A stretch of DNA of 64,000 nucleotides, from the NCBI RefSeq assembly GCF_002878395.1, contig NC_061120.1:118740781-118804780 (forward strand). The letters run 5' to 3'. Source of the stretch: Capsicum annuum. Its lineage: Eukaryota > Streptophyta > Magnoliopsida > Solanales > Solanaceae. The stretch's first letter is position 1; the number at the start of each line of letters is the position of its first letter. The notes under the pieces are model-generated. The model had not been told where the DNA came from, made no database searches, and saw only the letters and a program-made list of their open reading frames with translations. The position numbers were made by a program, and so were the translations under genes. Positions 44,475 to 55,250 of this stretch are shown piece by piece.

Positions 44475-45960
44475 ATGGACAATAATGCTACTAAGACTAT
44501 CTTGTCCTCTGTTGAAGCTCTTTATCATAGCTTTGAAAGACTATAAACGGAGGTGATATCGGTCAAATAGGATATGTCGTCGAACAATAGGGATATGTCT
44601 CCTATGAGTGGAAGGTTGGATATCATAGAAAGTCAAAGGAACTCCCGTCCCTCCGCTCCTCAAAACTACCATGTTTTATCAAGTGGACATACTCAAAACA
44701 CTTCCACCACCATTACCTCAAAAAACATTCATCAAATGTTTGACCTACCAGGCCTTCACAAAATCTCACCACCCAAACGACCAATGATTATAAAAGCTGA
44801 AATCCTATTTGACAACTTCATCCTCAACTTAATAAAATCTAACAAGAAGAACTTAGAAGGCAAAAACCCCAATCTACAACAAACTCGATTCCTCCATTCC
44901 AAGCTCCACTTAACCAAATGTCTCAACCTCCTCTAAATCTAATTCCTCCATTTGAAGATCCATTTAATAAAAAACAACCCGTCCTTGTAGAAGAAGACGG
45001 TAGGAAGTAACAATAAGAGTAGTATGGAGCATGTGATGTTTCCTACATGATGAAAGAAGAGATAAGAGGTAGACATATGGATCAATGGAAACTTCAAATT
45101 TGAGGAGGAAGAGTTGGTAAACGAAATCAACAAGGTAATCAAGATCGAGAAGTGGGTATAAATTCTATCAATGTTTGCCTTCCAAATTTTATATGTGAGA
45201 CTGATCCTAAAGTTTATCTCACATAAGAGTCCCCTTGAGAAAAGTTTTTCCGTGTGAATGATCTCATCAAATAAAGAAAGAGTTTCCATGACATGCCACT
45301 TCGAAGTTTATGCCAACACATGGTAGGAGTAAGTCAAAAGGTTTGGGAATGTGCTGAATGAATGTCACCCAACTTCATGGAATATATTAAAGGGACTTAT
45401 GAGGCAATAATATTTGTCAGAGAGTTATAGACATGAGCTCCTTGTGAAGTTATAAAACTTGAGACAAGGTAGCAAGAGTGTCATTTCCTATTATGATGTG
45501 TTCCAACAATTGATGTTTGAAGCTTGATCATCGAGGAGAATAATTAAACCACGACATCATATGCTTTAAGGTTGGGTTAAACAAAGACATCTTCTCACAT
45601 ATGACTTTTCACAAGTTTGAGACCATAGCTGGTATTTTCTAAGCAGCCTTGGAAATTGAAAGGGAGACCAAAGAGAATGTTGCTTACAAGGCAAAGGGTC
45701 TTCCATAAACTTCTACTTTGGGGAAGAACAAAGAGTTAGATCAATTCTTCGCGGGTTGGGACAAGACCTAGTATTACAAATTCAATGATAAGAATCCTGT
45801 AAAGAAGACCATTCCAAAGTACCCTCAAAGAAATGAAGGTTACAAGTATCCTATTTGCAATCCTAAAGGATTACAATGCTTTAAATGTAAAGGGTGGAAA
45901 CATAAGGAAAATGAATATCCCTACCAAATAAATGTGAACCTTAGAGAAGGAAAATTATAT
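44475..45960 (+). pseudogene. G3 gag with zinc knuckle
   Basis: An ATG at 44475 (MDNNATKTILSSVEAL) begins the N-terminus; an upstream ATG at 44447 meets a stop after five codons. The open stretch 44574-44936 contains MSPMSGRLDIIESQRNSRPS and GHTQNTS plus a Pro/Asn/Lys linker. Capsid pieces follow near 45120-45660 (INVCLPNF, SVISYYDVF, IICFKVGLNKDIFS). The zinc knuckle at 45877-45918 reads CFKCKGWKHKENEY, last Cys to Tyr. Several stops and frameshifts. Confidence 0.75.
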
Positions 45961-46630
45961 TATCTTGGAGAAGAGGCAGGGTTAGAAGAGGATGAGAATG
46001 ATGACAAGTGTCAAGATGGATAGAAAATTGAAGATAAGATGCAATAGAAAAGCGATAAAGAAGATACCAAATGTCTTATTAAATGAGGTGTGTGCTCAAT
46101 GATCATTTAGTTGATAGTTCCACCATGGTTAATTTCTTAAGCTATACACTACCAAACATACAAGTCCTTGCAAACTCCAGTGGTTAAATAATTGTAAAGA
46201 ACTAAAGGTGAATCGAAAAATGCTAATTTGATTCAAAGTAAGGAATTACCAAGATGACGTTCTTTGCGATATCATTTCTATGTAATCTTGTCACTTATTT
46301 TTGGAAAGGACTTGGAAATATGACCGGCCTACTAAGCATAATGGAAGAATCAATCGGTATTTTCTTCAACTAAATGGTTGAAAGTTAACTCTCCATCCTC
46401 TCTCACCATCACAAGTGAATGAATTCCTTCAACAATTAATGGATTTAAAGGAGAAAAAGAAGAAGGAGAGGGAAGAAAAAGTCGAAGATAGGGAAGGTAA
46501 AGAAGGGGAGGAAGCAATGAACTCAAAGGGAAAGGCGCCTATAGTGATGTTGGCTAGGAAGAAGGATCTCTTCAAGGAGCATAATGACAAAGCACCCAAT
46601 GCTTCTCTTAGCCCATGTTTTTAATACTAA
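45961..46630 (+). pseudogene. G3 protease remnant and Lys/Glu-rich linker
   Basis: The region corresponding to DSGSC is damaged: near 46085-46130 the sequence jumps from VCSMII to PPWLIS with a small deletion, so the catalytic Asp is gone. HLFLERTWKYDRPTKHNG (46295-46340) marks the protease end. The open stretch 46415-46624 is a charged linker (LKEKKKKEREEKVEDREG) ending in MLARKKDLFKEHNDKAP. It leads to RT at about 46670. Confidence 0.7.
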
Positions 46631-46669
46631 CCCCTCTACTTCTTCCCCATTCTATCTCCTTTACTTTGC

Positions 46670-47340
46670 AGGATTCTAAAGATGTGTTCCCAAAGGAACT
46701 TCCACAAGGGTTACCGCACTTTTGGGGAATCGAGCATCAAATAGACTTTGTGTTGGGATCTTAATTACGTAAAAAACTAGCATATAGAACTAACCCCAAG
46801 GATAATAAAGAACTTCAAAGGTAAGTGGAGAAACTACTCAACAAGGGATATATCAAAGAAAGAATGAGTCCATGTGCGGTCCCGATATTGTTGATGCCAA
46901 AGAAAGATGGGACACGGCACATGTGTATGGACTGACAAACCATCAATAATATTATGGTTAAGTATTGCTTCCCTATTACCAAATTGGATGATATGATTGA
47001 TGAATTGACTGGTTCATGTGTGTTTTAAAAGATTGATATTAAGAGCGGATATCACTAAATAAGAATGAAACCAGGTGATGAATAGAATACCATCTTCAAG
47101 ACCAAGTTTGGTCTGTATGAATAGATGGTCATGCAATTCAGCCTTACCAATGCTCCTAGTACCTTTATCCTTTTAATGAATCATGTAATAAAATAGTTCA
47201 TTGGGAAGTTTGTTGTGGTATACTTTGATGATGTCCTAGTTTGTAGCGAATCCCTTGAGGAGCATGTTTTATATTTACAAAGTGTGTTTGAAGTCCTTAG
47301 AATGGAAAAGTTGTAAAGTTCTATTTGAAAAATTCTCTTT
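46670..47340 (+). pseudogene. G3 reverse transcriptase
   Basis: Blocks in order: DVFPKELPQGLP (46680), [20 protein letters not shown] (46850), [49 protein letters not shown], and FVVVYFDDVLVC with an intact YFDD (47221-47232). Stops occur in at least six places (for example after MCMD and after KIDIKSGYH), so it is a pseudogene, though the catalytic core text is well kept. It matches the first-copy family of H1, E2 and G4. Confidence 0.85.
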
Positions 47341-47772
47341 TGGTGTGCATAAAGTTATGTTTTTAGAATTTGTTGTAAGATCAAGAGGATTTGAGGTAGA
47401 TGAATCTAAGATAGACGCTATAAAAAATTGGCCAACTCCAAAATCCATTACTGAAGTACAAAGCTTCCATGGGTTGGGTAGTTTTTATAGGCATTTTTTC
47501 AAATGTTTTAGTACCATCGCCGCTCTCTTGACCGAGGTCATTCAAATGGACAAACCTTTCAAAAGGGGTGCAGAGCAAGCCAAAGCATTTGAAAACTTGA
47601 AGTCTATGCTTATTTTCACGCTCTTGTTACAATTACCAAATTTTGATAAGATATTTGAAATTGAATGTGATGAAAGTAAAGTACGACTAGGTGTCGTCTT
47701 AATGCAAGATCTTAAATCTATTGACAATTTAAGTGAGAAACTTATGGGAGAAATTCTAAATTATTCCACTTA
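47255..47772 (+). pseudogene. G3 RNase H, left part
   Basis: The longest open stretch of the window (47255-47848, 197 codons) starts in the RT tail and runs through the connection and RNase H: DESKIDAIKNWPTPKSITEV, FHGLGSFYRHFF, KPFKRGAEQAKAFENLKS, FEIECDESKVRLGVVL and NYSTY. The last 25 codons of that stretch belong to the solo LTR. The coding sequence resumes at 48457 with TYDLELYSLI. Asp/Glu residues typical of RNase H (ECDES) are present. Confidence 0.8.
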
Positions 47773-48456
47773 TTATACAAGCACAAGGATCACCAAGAGC
47801 ACAAGGTATTATCTAAGGGTCAAGGCTTTGGAATTAGCAAGAAATTGAACATTTTTTGGAGTATTTTGAAGCCTTGTTCAAGAGATAAAAGAAGAAGGAC
47901 TAATACACTCCATAGGCGCCTCAAGTGAAGGGAATTGAATACATTTTGCACCCTAAAGCTACACTTAAGAGGCACCTCTTTTGAGAGTTTCATTAAGGGA
48001 AATTAAGTCTTTTATTATGTAATAGTATAAATAGATACCTTAGATCTTTTTTTCCGTAGTTTTGAGATAATGAATTGAGTAACTTTTAGATTGTAGTCTC
48101 AGAGGTAGATTGTAGTCTTCCTCTTCTCCTTAAGTGAGGGAAAAACAAAAATTAGGGTTAGCACAGTTGATGGATTTCATTTCTGTTGACAAATTGGCAA
48201 GAAAGGTTGGTGCTTGGGGAAGGTGACTTCCTTTGTGTCTACCTAAGAAAGAGGTGTAATCAATATTGGTAATTTGTATTTAAGTTTTTGATATACACTT
48301 TAGTGCTTCTCATTAGTGTTGGTAAATGTCTCATTATCTATTATTTTTCCTTTGAATCTTCTATTTGTGTTCTTATACTTTATCTCACTTTCTATAGTTA
48401 TTGATTTTTGTTTCTTTAGTGTTCATTTTCGGTTTTTAGCCTTGCTTCCCTTATCA
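47773..48456 (+). repeat. Solo LTR of the D family in G3 RNase H
   Basis: 684 bp from TTATACAAGC (mutated TGATACAAG) to CCCTTATCA, flanked by perfect ACTTA duplications (47768-47772 and 48457-48461). The text matches the D LTRs read on the minus strand (ACCAAGAGCACAAGGTATT; GAATACATT; TATAAATAGATA). RNase H continues in frame after the right ACTTA. Only one LTR, no internal region: unequal recombination between LTRs is the usual cause. Confidence 0.9.
48026..48033 (+). promoter_or_regulatory. Predicted TATA box in the solo LTR
   Basis: TATAAATA within AATAGTATAAATAGATA. The same sequence occurs on the minus strand of the D LTR at 53080-53087. Confidence 0.55.
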
Positions 48457-48507
48457 ACTTATGATCTAGAGTTATACTCCTTGATTTTAGCCTTGGGGAA
48501 TAGCATC
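48457..48507 (+). pseudogene. G3 RNase H, short continuation
   Basis: TYDLELYSLILALGN continues RNase H for about 17 codons after the solo LTR. The family continues with WQHYLWPKE, but here the text changes to K LTR sequence. Truncated. Confidence 0.75.
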
Positions 48508-49401
48508 TTCAAACAAAAATACTTAATTTCCATATCTTTCCAAGATAGGATTAAATATAAACCATAGTTATTTTCCCTTACATTGGCTGGAAATAGTGAG
48601 GGTTTCTTGAACAACCCGAGGAGAAATTAAGAGGCAATTTTTGGTTAAGAAGAGCTTGAGAGAAATCTTATTTTTTGCAAATGAAATAATTGTGAAGTGA
48701 TCTTATCTTTTGTCTATAAAGAACCCCCCATGACCACCTATCTATCTTTAATTTCGACCAAATATTTCTTTTTGGTCAAAAGGTCAAAGTAAGTGATGAA
48801 CCTACTTGGTTCTTTAAGATTGTCAAGTAGTCCAAGTAGGTGATGCACCTACTTGCTCTATTAAGATGGTAAAGATGTCCATTTACCTTAAGTAGGTGAT
48901 GCATTTATTTTATCCCTTAATTTGGTCAAAGCATCTATGTAGGTTATGCTCCTACTTGGCCATTAGACTTGGGCCTTGTGGATCTAAAACTATTGGGCGT
49001 TGGCTGCCCATTTTCCTCCTTTTCTTTATTTTAGTTTGGGACAAAATTAACTTAAGTAGATGGAAGTATATTTGCACAAATAAGTTAGTTAAAAGAGTCT
49101 TAGTAGGTGGTGCACCTAGTTAGTTCTTAGATTGGTCAATAGGTCAAAGTAGGTGATGCACCTACTTATCAGCTACTACCTTACTTTAAGTCAACCAAGC
49201 AACTCGCTTATTGATTCCATATCTTACATCTTAAAATGTTAACTTAATACTTATTACACTAGGACACCTTACTTCTTTAATTTTCACTTAACACTCAACT
49301 CAACCTTTAAGCTCAAAAACTACCTTAATTTTCAATTTTAAATACTTTCATCGATGCTAACTTAGTCATATACGTGCTGAAATATACGATGCAGTACATC
49401 A
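48508..49401 (-). repeat. K: 3' LTR of an unrelated element with palindrome cluster
   Basis: The right end reads, on the minus strand, AAAAGGGGGGA/TGATGTACTGC: a strong polypurine tract followed by a TG start. The left end is ragged; no clear CA end or target duplication is visible at 48508. The sequence differs from the other LTRs of the window. It contains six copies of a 21-bp palindrome (separate entry). Its minus-strand reading just outside the LTR, VHLSFEDE, is like the end of plant pol ORFs. Confidence 0.6.
48787..49167. repeat. Cluster of six 21-bp imperfect palindromes
   Basis: Copies at 48787-48807, 48834-48854, 48890-48910, 48937-48957, 49101-49121 and 49147-49167. The consensus AAGTAGGTGATGCACCTACT plus T is an inverted repeat with 9-bp arms around ATG. 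Copies 2 and 6 are exact; the others have one to five changes. First and last copies also share a GGTCAAAGTA lead-in. Spacing is 47, 56, 47, 164 and 46 bp. They lie within the K LTR. Possible roles: protein-binding sites or RNA hairpins. Not CRISPR. Confidence 0.8.
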
Positions 49402-49412
49402 TCCCCCCTTTT
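49402..49412 (-). other. Polypurine tract of K
   Basis: Minus strand AAAAGGGGGGA next to the LTR start TGATGTACTGC. Typical of plant gypsy elements. Confidence 0.75.
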
Positions 49413-49710
49413 GATCATTCATCCTCGAATGAGAGATGTACCTCAAAATAATGTTGTTTCTCTTATTTCTATAAATAGTTTTTAAGCATTTCTCCCTTGT
49501 ATATAGGACAGTTCAAAACACACAAGCTTACAATACTACACATATGCAAACCTTGTACAAAATTTTAACTGGGGATATAAAATAATCTACAAAAGATGAA
49601 ATTTACCTAAGAAAGCAAACTATTTAATTGAGTTGAGGATGAAGTGGTCGAATGGGATTTCATCTTTGAGAACAAGTGGTAGTTTGGGATGAGATGTTTG
49701 GAGAGCTTGG
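49413..49710. other. K 3' untranslated scrap plus chimeric LTR and gag pieces
   Basis: 49413-49575 is 3' internal sequence of K without a gene. 49576-49622 resembles the start of an A3-type LTR (AATTTACCTAAGAAAGCAAA). 49623-49710 is minus-strand gag linker as in A3 at 40062-40160 (GTTGAGGATGAAGTGGTC). The pieces are joined directly, so deletions are likely. G4 begins at 49711 after CTTGG. Confidence 0.55.
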
Positions 49711-50269
49711 TGATACAGGCATAAAGAGTTCAAGATCATTTGCAAGGAGCCAAGCTCGGGAGTTACAAATCCTTCAAGGCTTATTTATAAAGATAAAAGT
49801 GTGTGAATATGTTTTAAGTTCCTCCAAACGGTTTCACATCTTTAACTATGAACCTAAGAAGAAGGGAGAAGCATTTGAGTAATAAGTTTTACCTAAGGGT
49901 ATTTTAGTAATTTCAATCATGGGTCACTTTTGGGTCCATTATGTGATAGACTATAAATAGCTACTTGTTACAGTTATTTTCATTTTATCTTGCATAATAT
50001 TAAATGAATATTGCTCTTGAAAGAGTGTTGGTGAAACTTGAATTGAATGATTTATATGAAATGGGGTATTTGAGTGTATTGAATCCCTCTTGGTTGACGT
50101 AAGAAATTGGTGTTTGAATCTATTAGTTTCACGAGGTTTTGAGTTTGATACACTCATTGGTTATTCATTACTTATACCTTCTTATGTCAATTTACCTATC
50201 CTCTATTCTTGCACTAAATTCATTTGTTTCCTTAGGTATATTTTATTTTTCGTGTCTTCTCTCGTATTA
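49711..50269 (+). repeat. G4 5' LTR
   Basis: 559 bp. Starts TGATACAGGCATAAAG and ends CGTATTA next to the PBS. A TATAAATA at 49952-49959 (ACTATAAATAGC) is a plausible TATA box. Similar to the E2, B1 and B2 LTRs on the opposite strand (for example TTTTGGGTCC/GGACCCAAAA blocks). Confidence 0.8.
49952..49959 (+). promoter_or_regulatory. Predicted TATA box in the G4 5' LTR
   Basis: TATAAATA 240 bp from the LTR start, in the same relative place as in A4. Confidence 0.55.
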
Positions 50270-50270
50270 T

Positions 50271-50282
50271 TTTTTATCAGAG
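50271..50282 (+). other. Primer-binding site of G4
   Basis: TTTTTATCAGAG, two changes from TTGGTATCAGAG, one base after the LTR end. Confidence 0.75.
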
Positions 50283-51474
50283 TAGTGCTTGATTTCATTC
50301 CCATAAAGTCAATCTTGGGTCTATTGGTGTTGAAAATTGAAGATAGCAACACAAAAATTTTATTCCCATTTCACTCCTAAGGTAAAACTTTTGAGTTTAT
50401 ATTTTTGTTTTGTGTTTCTAGTGTTAGATCCTTGTTTCCTAACACTATTAGAGTCTAGATCTCAAATTGGAGCTTATTCCAGGTTGATTTGTGTCATTCA
50501 CCATTGTTGAACTTCAATTAAAGAAACTTGAAGGGGGGTTCTAAATTTTGGAAGGTTGTGTTGATAATTTTGACTTGAACATGTAATGGTTGTGTTTGGG
50601 AGCTCAACGTAAGCTTTGGTCTCGAATTTTGTCCAAATCCGAGGTCATTTTCCTAAGGGTCAATTTTGAATGTTCTTGGCATTCTTTATATTCTTCATAT
50701 ATTGTTGAAGAAGAAAATTCAAAAAGTGGGTATAAGATCCAAAAAGAAGGAGAGGGATAAAGTAATACATGTTTATTCTAAAGAATATTCCAAGTCCTCA
50801 AAAGAAAGAAAAGAATCAAAAAGCATAAAAAGGAAATATTCTAATGGAAGAGACAAAAGAGAGTACAAAGGAGGGGACCACAAGAAAATTCAAAATCTCT
50901 TGAGCTTGAAAGAACAATTTAAGGGTCCAATTCCTTGTATTTTTCCATCTATTGAAGCCTACAACACCTCTCAGATAAAGCGTGATTGAAATTCAAATTG
51001 GAAACAAGTAATCTCCAAAACATCAACAAAGATTAATCAATACTTTGAGGCAGCCGCATCAACTCAACCCGTCCAATTTCCTTAAGCTCAAATTTAGATA
51101 ATCAGTCTCTTTTCTTTGATTCTTAGATTTCTTTTCTTGATTCCAATGCTAATTAACAGCTAGTAGTCACCTACTTATTTGTGAATTAGTTTTGAATTAG
51201 TTTTATTTCGTTTTTTTCTTTCTTTGTGTGTTTTTTTCATTTTAATTAGTTATGGATTCTTGGATAAATCCGTACGAGATTTCATTGAGTAACTAAAAAA
51301 AATATCAATTTTGAACAAGAGTAGATATCTTCCCTCAACTTCTTAACAGAGTATAAAACAACATTCAACACTTGTAAATCTAAGTGTGAGGCAAGCGAGA
51401 TGTTTAAAGTTGTGAGCATATTTCTTTGAGCTAACATGTTTGTTGTTTTTGTTGGTGTTTTTTTTTTAGGTACC
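50283..51474 (+). other. G4 5' leader
   Basis: Non-coding leader that ends TTTTTTTTTAG/GTACC just before the gag ATG, the clearest acceptor-like motif in the window. It includes GTGTTAGATCCTTGTTTCCT, found in all leaders. An open stretch at 50666-50989 (Lys-rich) is leader sequence also open in A2 and A4, without a domain. Confidence 0.55.
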
Positions 51475-52654
51475 ATGACAACAGATGGAGAAATATCACA
51501 AATCATGGACAATAATTCTATCAATACTATCTTGGCCTCTCTTCAAGCTCTCTAATATAGCTTTAAAATTCTACAAACGGAGGTGATATCGATCAAAGGG
51601 TATATGTCGTTCATCAATGGGGATATGTCTACTATGAGTGGAAAGTTGGATCACATAGAAAGTCAAAGGAACTCCCATCGCTCCATCCTCAAAACTACCA
51701 AGTTTTATCAAGTGGACATGCTCATAACACTTCAACTACCATTACCCCAGAACCTTTCACTAAATGTTTAACCCACCAAGGCCTCAAAAAAATCTCACCA
51801 CCCAAACTACCACTTATTCTAAAAGATGAAATCCCCTAAGACCACTTCATCCTCAACTCAATAAAATCCAAATAAAATAACTTAGAAGTCAAATGACCAA
51901 ATCTACACCAAACCTAGTTCATCCATTCAAAGCTTCACTTAACCAAATGCCTCAACCTCTACCAAATCCAATTCCCCCATTTCAAGCTCCGCTTAACAAA
52001 AACCAACCCGTCCATGTTGAAGAAGATGGTAGGGAGGAACAACAAGTGGAGTATAGAGCATATAATGATGCCTACATAATGGAAGAAGAGATTATAGGTA
52101 GACATACGGATCAAAGGGAACATCAAGGTAAAGGTGGAAAAGTTGGTCAATAGAATCAACGAGGTAATCAAGACCGAGAAGTGGGTACTAATTACATCAA
52201 GTTTGGTCTTCCAAATTTCAAAGGTGAGAGTGATCCCAAAGTTTTTCTTATATGGGAGTCCTATTATAAATGAGTTCTCCAAGTTAATGATCTCACCGAA
52301 TAAAAAAAGAGTTGCTATGCCATATCCCACTTGAAAGGTTATGCCAACACATGGTGGGAGTATGTCAAAATATTCGGGAAATTGATAAACGAAGGTAACC
52401 ATTCTACATGGTATATGTTTAATAGACTTATGATGCAAATGTATTTTCTAGAGATTTATAGACATGATCTCCATGCCAAGTTATAAAACTTCAAACAAGG
52501 TAGAAAGAGTGTCAACTCATATTATGATGAGTTCCAACAATCAATTTTGAAGCTTGATCATTGAGGAGAACAAGTAAACCATGACATAATACACTTCAAG
52601 GTTATATTGAACCAAGACATCTCCTCATACATAAATGTTCACACGTTTGATACC
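51475..52654 (+). pseudogene. G4 gag, left part
   Basis: ATG at 51475: MTTDGEISQIMDNNSINTIL. The N-terminal coiled-coil-like part (KLDHIESQRNSHRS in 51583-51771) is followed by a Pro/Asn linker (51893-52153; QVEYRAYNDAYIMEEEIIG) and the capsid: GLPNFKGESDPKVFL, CYAISHLKGYANTWWEYVK and SVNSYYDEFQQSILKLDH. The gene breaks at VHTFD by D insertion and resumes at 57654 with TIDGIFQVALEI. Stops occur at several places. Start chosen because it follows the acceptor-like motif and matches G3. Confidence 0.8.
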
Positions 52655-53393
52655 TGATAGCTAAAACAAAGCTATAACCAAAATTCAAGACTAAAGAAGC
52701 AAAAATCAGAAACTAAAGAAAGAGGAGATGAATTTGAAACAAGAATAAAATTGCAATAAATGAAAGATAGTAATGAAACATACACCAACTCTAATGATTA
52801 GCACCTAAGTGTATATTAAACACTTAAACACACCTCACCATTCATGGATAACACTTGATTCTAAGGTGGACACAAAGGTATCAACTCCTCAAGCACCTAA
52901 CCTTTCTTTCCAAAATGTCTACAAGAGTGATTCCACACTCAATGATGACCCTAGTTTCAATATCTTTTCCAAGACCTACATTATAATGGATTTTCCAAAC
53001 CCTACACTAAGAAAAAAATACAATTTGAGTTTCAATCAATAAATTCTTTAAAACTAATGAAAAATGGAAGCTAAATATCTATTTATACTATTAAAAGAAA
53101 ATATCTAAAATACTCTTAATGAAGGGTGCTTCTTTGGAGTGTAAAAAGGGAGTCTCAAAAGACCATAATATCCATAAGGTAAGGCACCTTTTGAATGTAT
53201 TCAAGGATGCCTTGGAGTGTATTCAAAGCTCTTCTTCATATTTTAGCAAATACACCCTTGGTTTAAGGCATCATGCTTTTATAAGCTCCCATTTGCATGA
53301 ATAAGGCTTGAAAAGGCTCTAGAAGGTCTTTCATCTAAATCTTGAACCTTTGAAAATACCTTGTACTATTTTGTGCTCTTCATTCTTGTATCA
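52655..53393 (-). repeat. D 3' LTR
   Basis: Limits TGATAGCTAAAAC and CTTGTATCA. A reverse TATAAATA lies at 53080-53087. Purine tract follows on the minus strand (CTTTCAAGATAGAGAGGA, 53394-53412). Confidence 0.8.
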
Positions 53394-53399
53394 TCCTCT

Positions 53400-55250
53400 C
53401 TATCTTGAAAGGAATTTGTCCTCAAATTTGCATCTACCAATATCAAAGAGATAAGAAAACAAGCATAAAATTCTTATGGTAAGAGGTTGAGCATTAGTAC
53501 CACAAGTTATGTAATCATGCCAAGGGGGTACACTTTTGGAATACAACCAACTATCCTTTGTTATGATCATGAAACACCTACAAAAAATATGACAAATGAC
53601 ACGACCAAGGCAAATATCCAGAGATAAGGCAACTACAAAGGTGCACAAAAGTCTTATAGCATTTAACTCCAAGTGGACCAATAAATAAATGTCTTACCCC
53701 TATATAAAACAAATCCAAGACTAGCAGGGCTATTATCATAAGCAAAGAGGTAGTATAGGAAGGCATCAAGTATAAAGACATCATCCAAGGTTCTAACATC
53801 TATAAGAATGCCAATTGATTTAATAGTTTTAGCATATAAGGTTGGAATTAAGTCATTTAAACACATATCGATTACTTCTTTCAAGTGAATCATAAACTTG
53901 GCATCCACTAGTTTGGATTCATTCAATTCAAGAAAAAGTGTGTCAAGAAAGGATGCACATTTAGAAGCATTATCCCAAGACGACAATGACATATTTTCCT
54001 CAGGTTTTCAATACTAATACTTTACTAGTCATGTAGACCAAGTAACAAGTTAGGTGTACCAGCATTATCATAACCACATTTGCCACCAGGGTTAAATGTA
54101 AAGAGTAGCCTTAGACATGGATCTAGACAATACTCTTTTTCCCTATAGGCTTCGCCCAATCTAAAAGACGTACTCTCTACAATAGCATATATTTCATCAA
54201 AGGAAAATAGATAGTAGACAAAGGTTTCACACCAATCAACTTAAACTATGGTGCCCTTATGCAAGAACTCTCTAGTTCCAAGTTCATCACTACTAGGTTG
54301 CTCAACATAGAAAACACTTAAAGAAGAAATAGATGAAATTTATAAGCATACACCACTTTCTATTTTAAGAGAGTAATACCCACATAGATATAAATCACCA
54401 TGAGAATCAAAGGGACTACACACAAAAATATGGTCACAAGAACAATCACAATTCGAGTTTCCTAAATATTCAAGCAATTTAAGGTCACCTTCACCCGATT
54501 GTGCCTTTTCTTGGTGTCTTCGAGAAAATCTATCAATAAGGCTTTCATCTTACAACATTCTCTAAGAATCATCTCTAATCCAATGATAAACTCCATCAAC
54601 TTCATCACTAAATCGATACTTATCAAACACACCACACATATGCTCAAGTAGTGGGCTACATTTGTAAGTAGGTTGATCCTCATTCACATCCTCACTAGTT
54701 ATTGGCAACTCACATACCAACGTAGACTCACCTTGGTTTTCATAAGGGTCAACTAGTGAATACTCTTATTATTTGGTAATGGAACCTTATTCAAGTTATA
54801 AGTGCTACCACTAGATGGACACAAATCATTCTTACGAAAAGAATTGATTTTGTCATCTAAAGGATATACTAGTGCTTGCGTACTCACAACAAGAGTTTGG
54901 TCCTTATTCAAACTAAAAACACCAAGAGTACCAAAAAATCAAGATTCATACACTTTTTTACTAATCAAATCCGAAACTACACCACTTTGGCCATTACTAG
55001 CCTCATCTCAACAATTCAAGTTTATAGGGGTGTAGAAGATAGCTTTGTTACCTTGTGGATCATGGGAAATCTGTTCTTCACTTGGTTTTGCATCATGGAA
55101 CACTTCATGCTCCACATTACAAGGGAATATGTCATTTTTCCCATTGAACTCACTTCTTCATCACTTATCCCAAAATTGGGACTTTCGACCAAGGGCTTGA
55201 AGTGAACTTCCTTGGGCATCTCTTTCGAAATTCTAGGGTCTTGAACCTGC
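53400..55250 (-). pseudogene. D acidic ORF of unknown function
   Basis: Minus-strand reading shows the C-terminal block (53400-53681: PPWHDYITCGTNAQPLTIRIL), the 53663-53992 stretch (CASFLDTLFLELNESKLVDAKFMIHLKEV, cited in part; ILIDVRTLDDVFILDAFLYYLFAYD), and a long piece between 54150 and 54500 with LLEYLGNSNCDCSCD and LGEAYREKEYCLDPCLR. These line up in order with A2, A3 and A4. Acidic, Cys-rich. The N-terminal block is poorly kept. The sequence differs enough from A4 to suggest a separate subfamily. Function unknown. Confidence 0.65.

Larger units (their letters stand above)
43866..48507 (+). mobile_element. G3: pol-bearing gypsy element, 5' and 3' truncated
   Basis: Plus-strand order: partial leader, gag, protease, RT, RNase H. 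The 5' LTR and part of the leader are missing at the junction with E2 (about 43866), and the RNase H is cut at about 48507 by the K LTR. A solo LTR (47773-48456) sits inside RNase H. Close relative of G4. Confidence 0.8.

Noticed and set aside
47255..47848. 197-codon open frame as a possible functional gene
   Set aside because: It is RT tail plus RNase H of G3 running into a solo LTR; upstream RT has many stops.
48787..49167. Regularly spaced palindromic repeats looking like a CRISPR array
   Set aside because: Repeats are imperfect, spacing is uneven, they lie in a plant LTR, and there are no cas-like genes.
51959..52438. 159-codon minus-strand frame
   Set aside because: It is antisense to G4 gag, whose capsid blocks are clear on the plus strand; 44939-45289 is the same shadow in G3.
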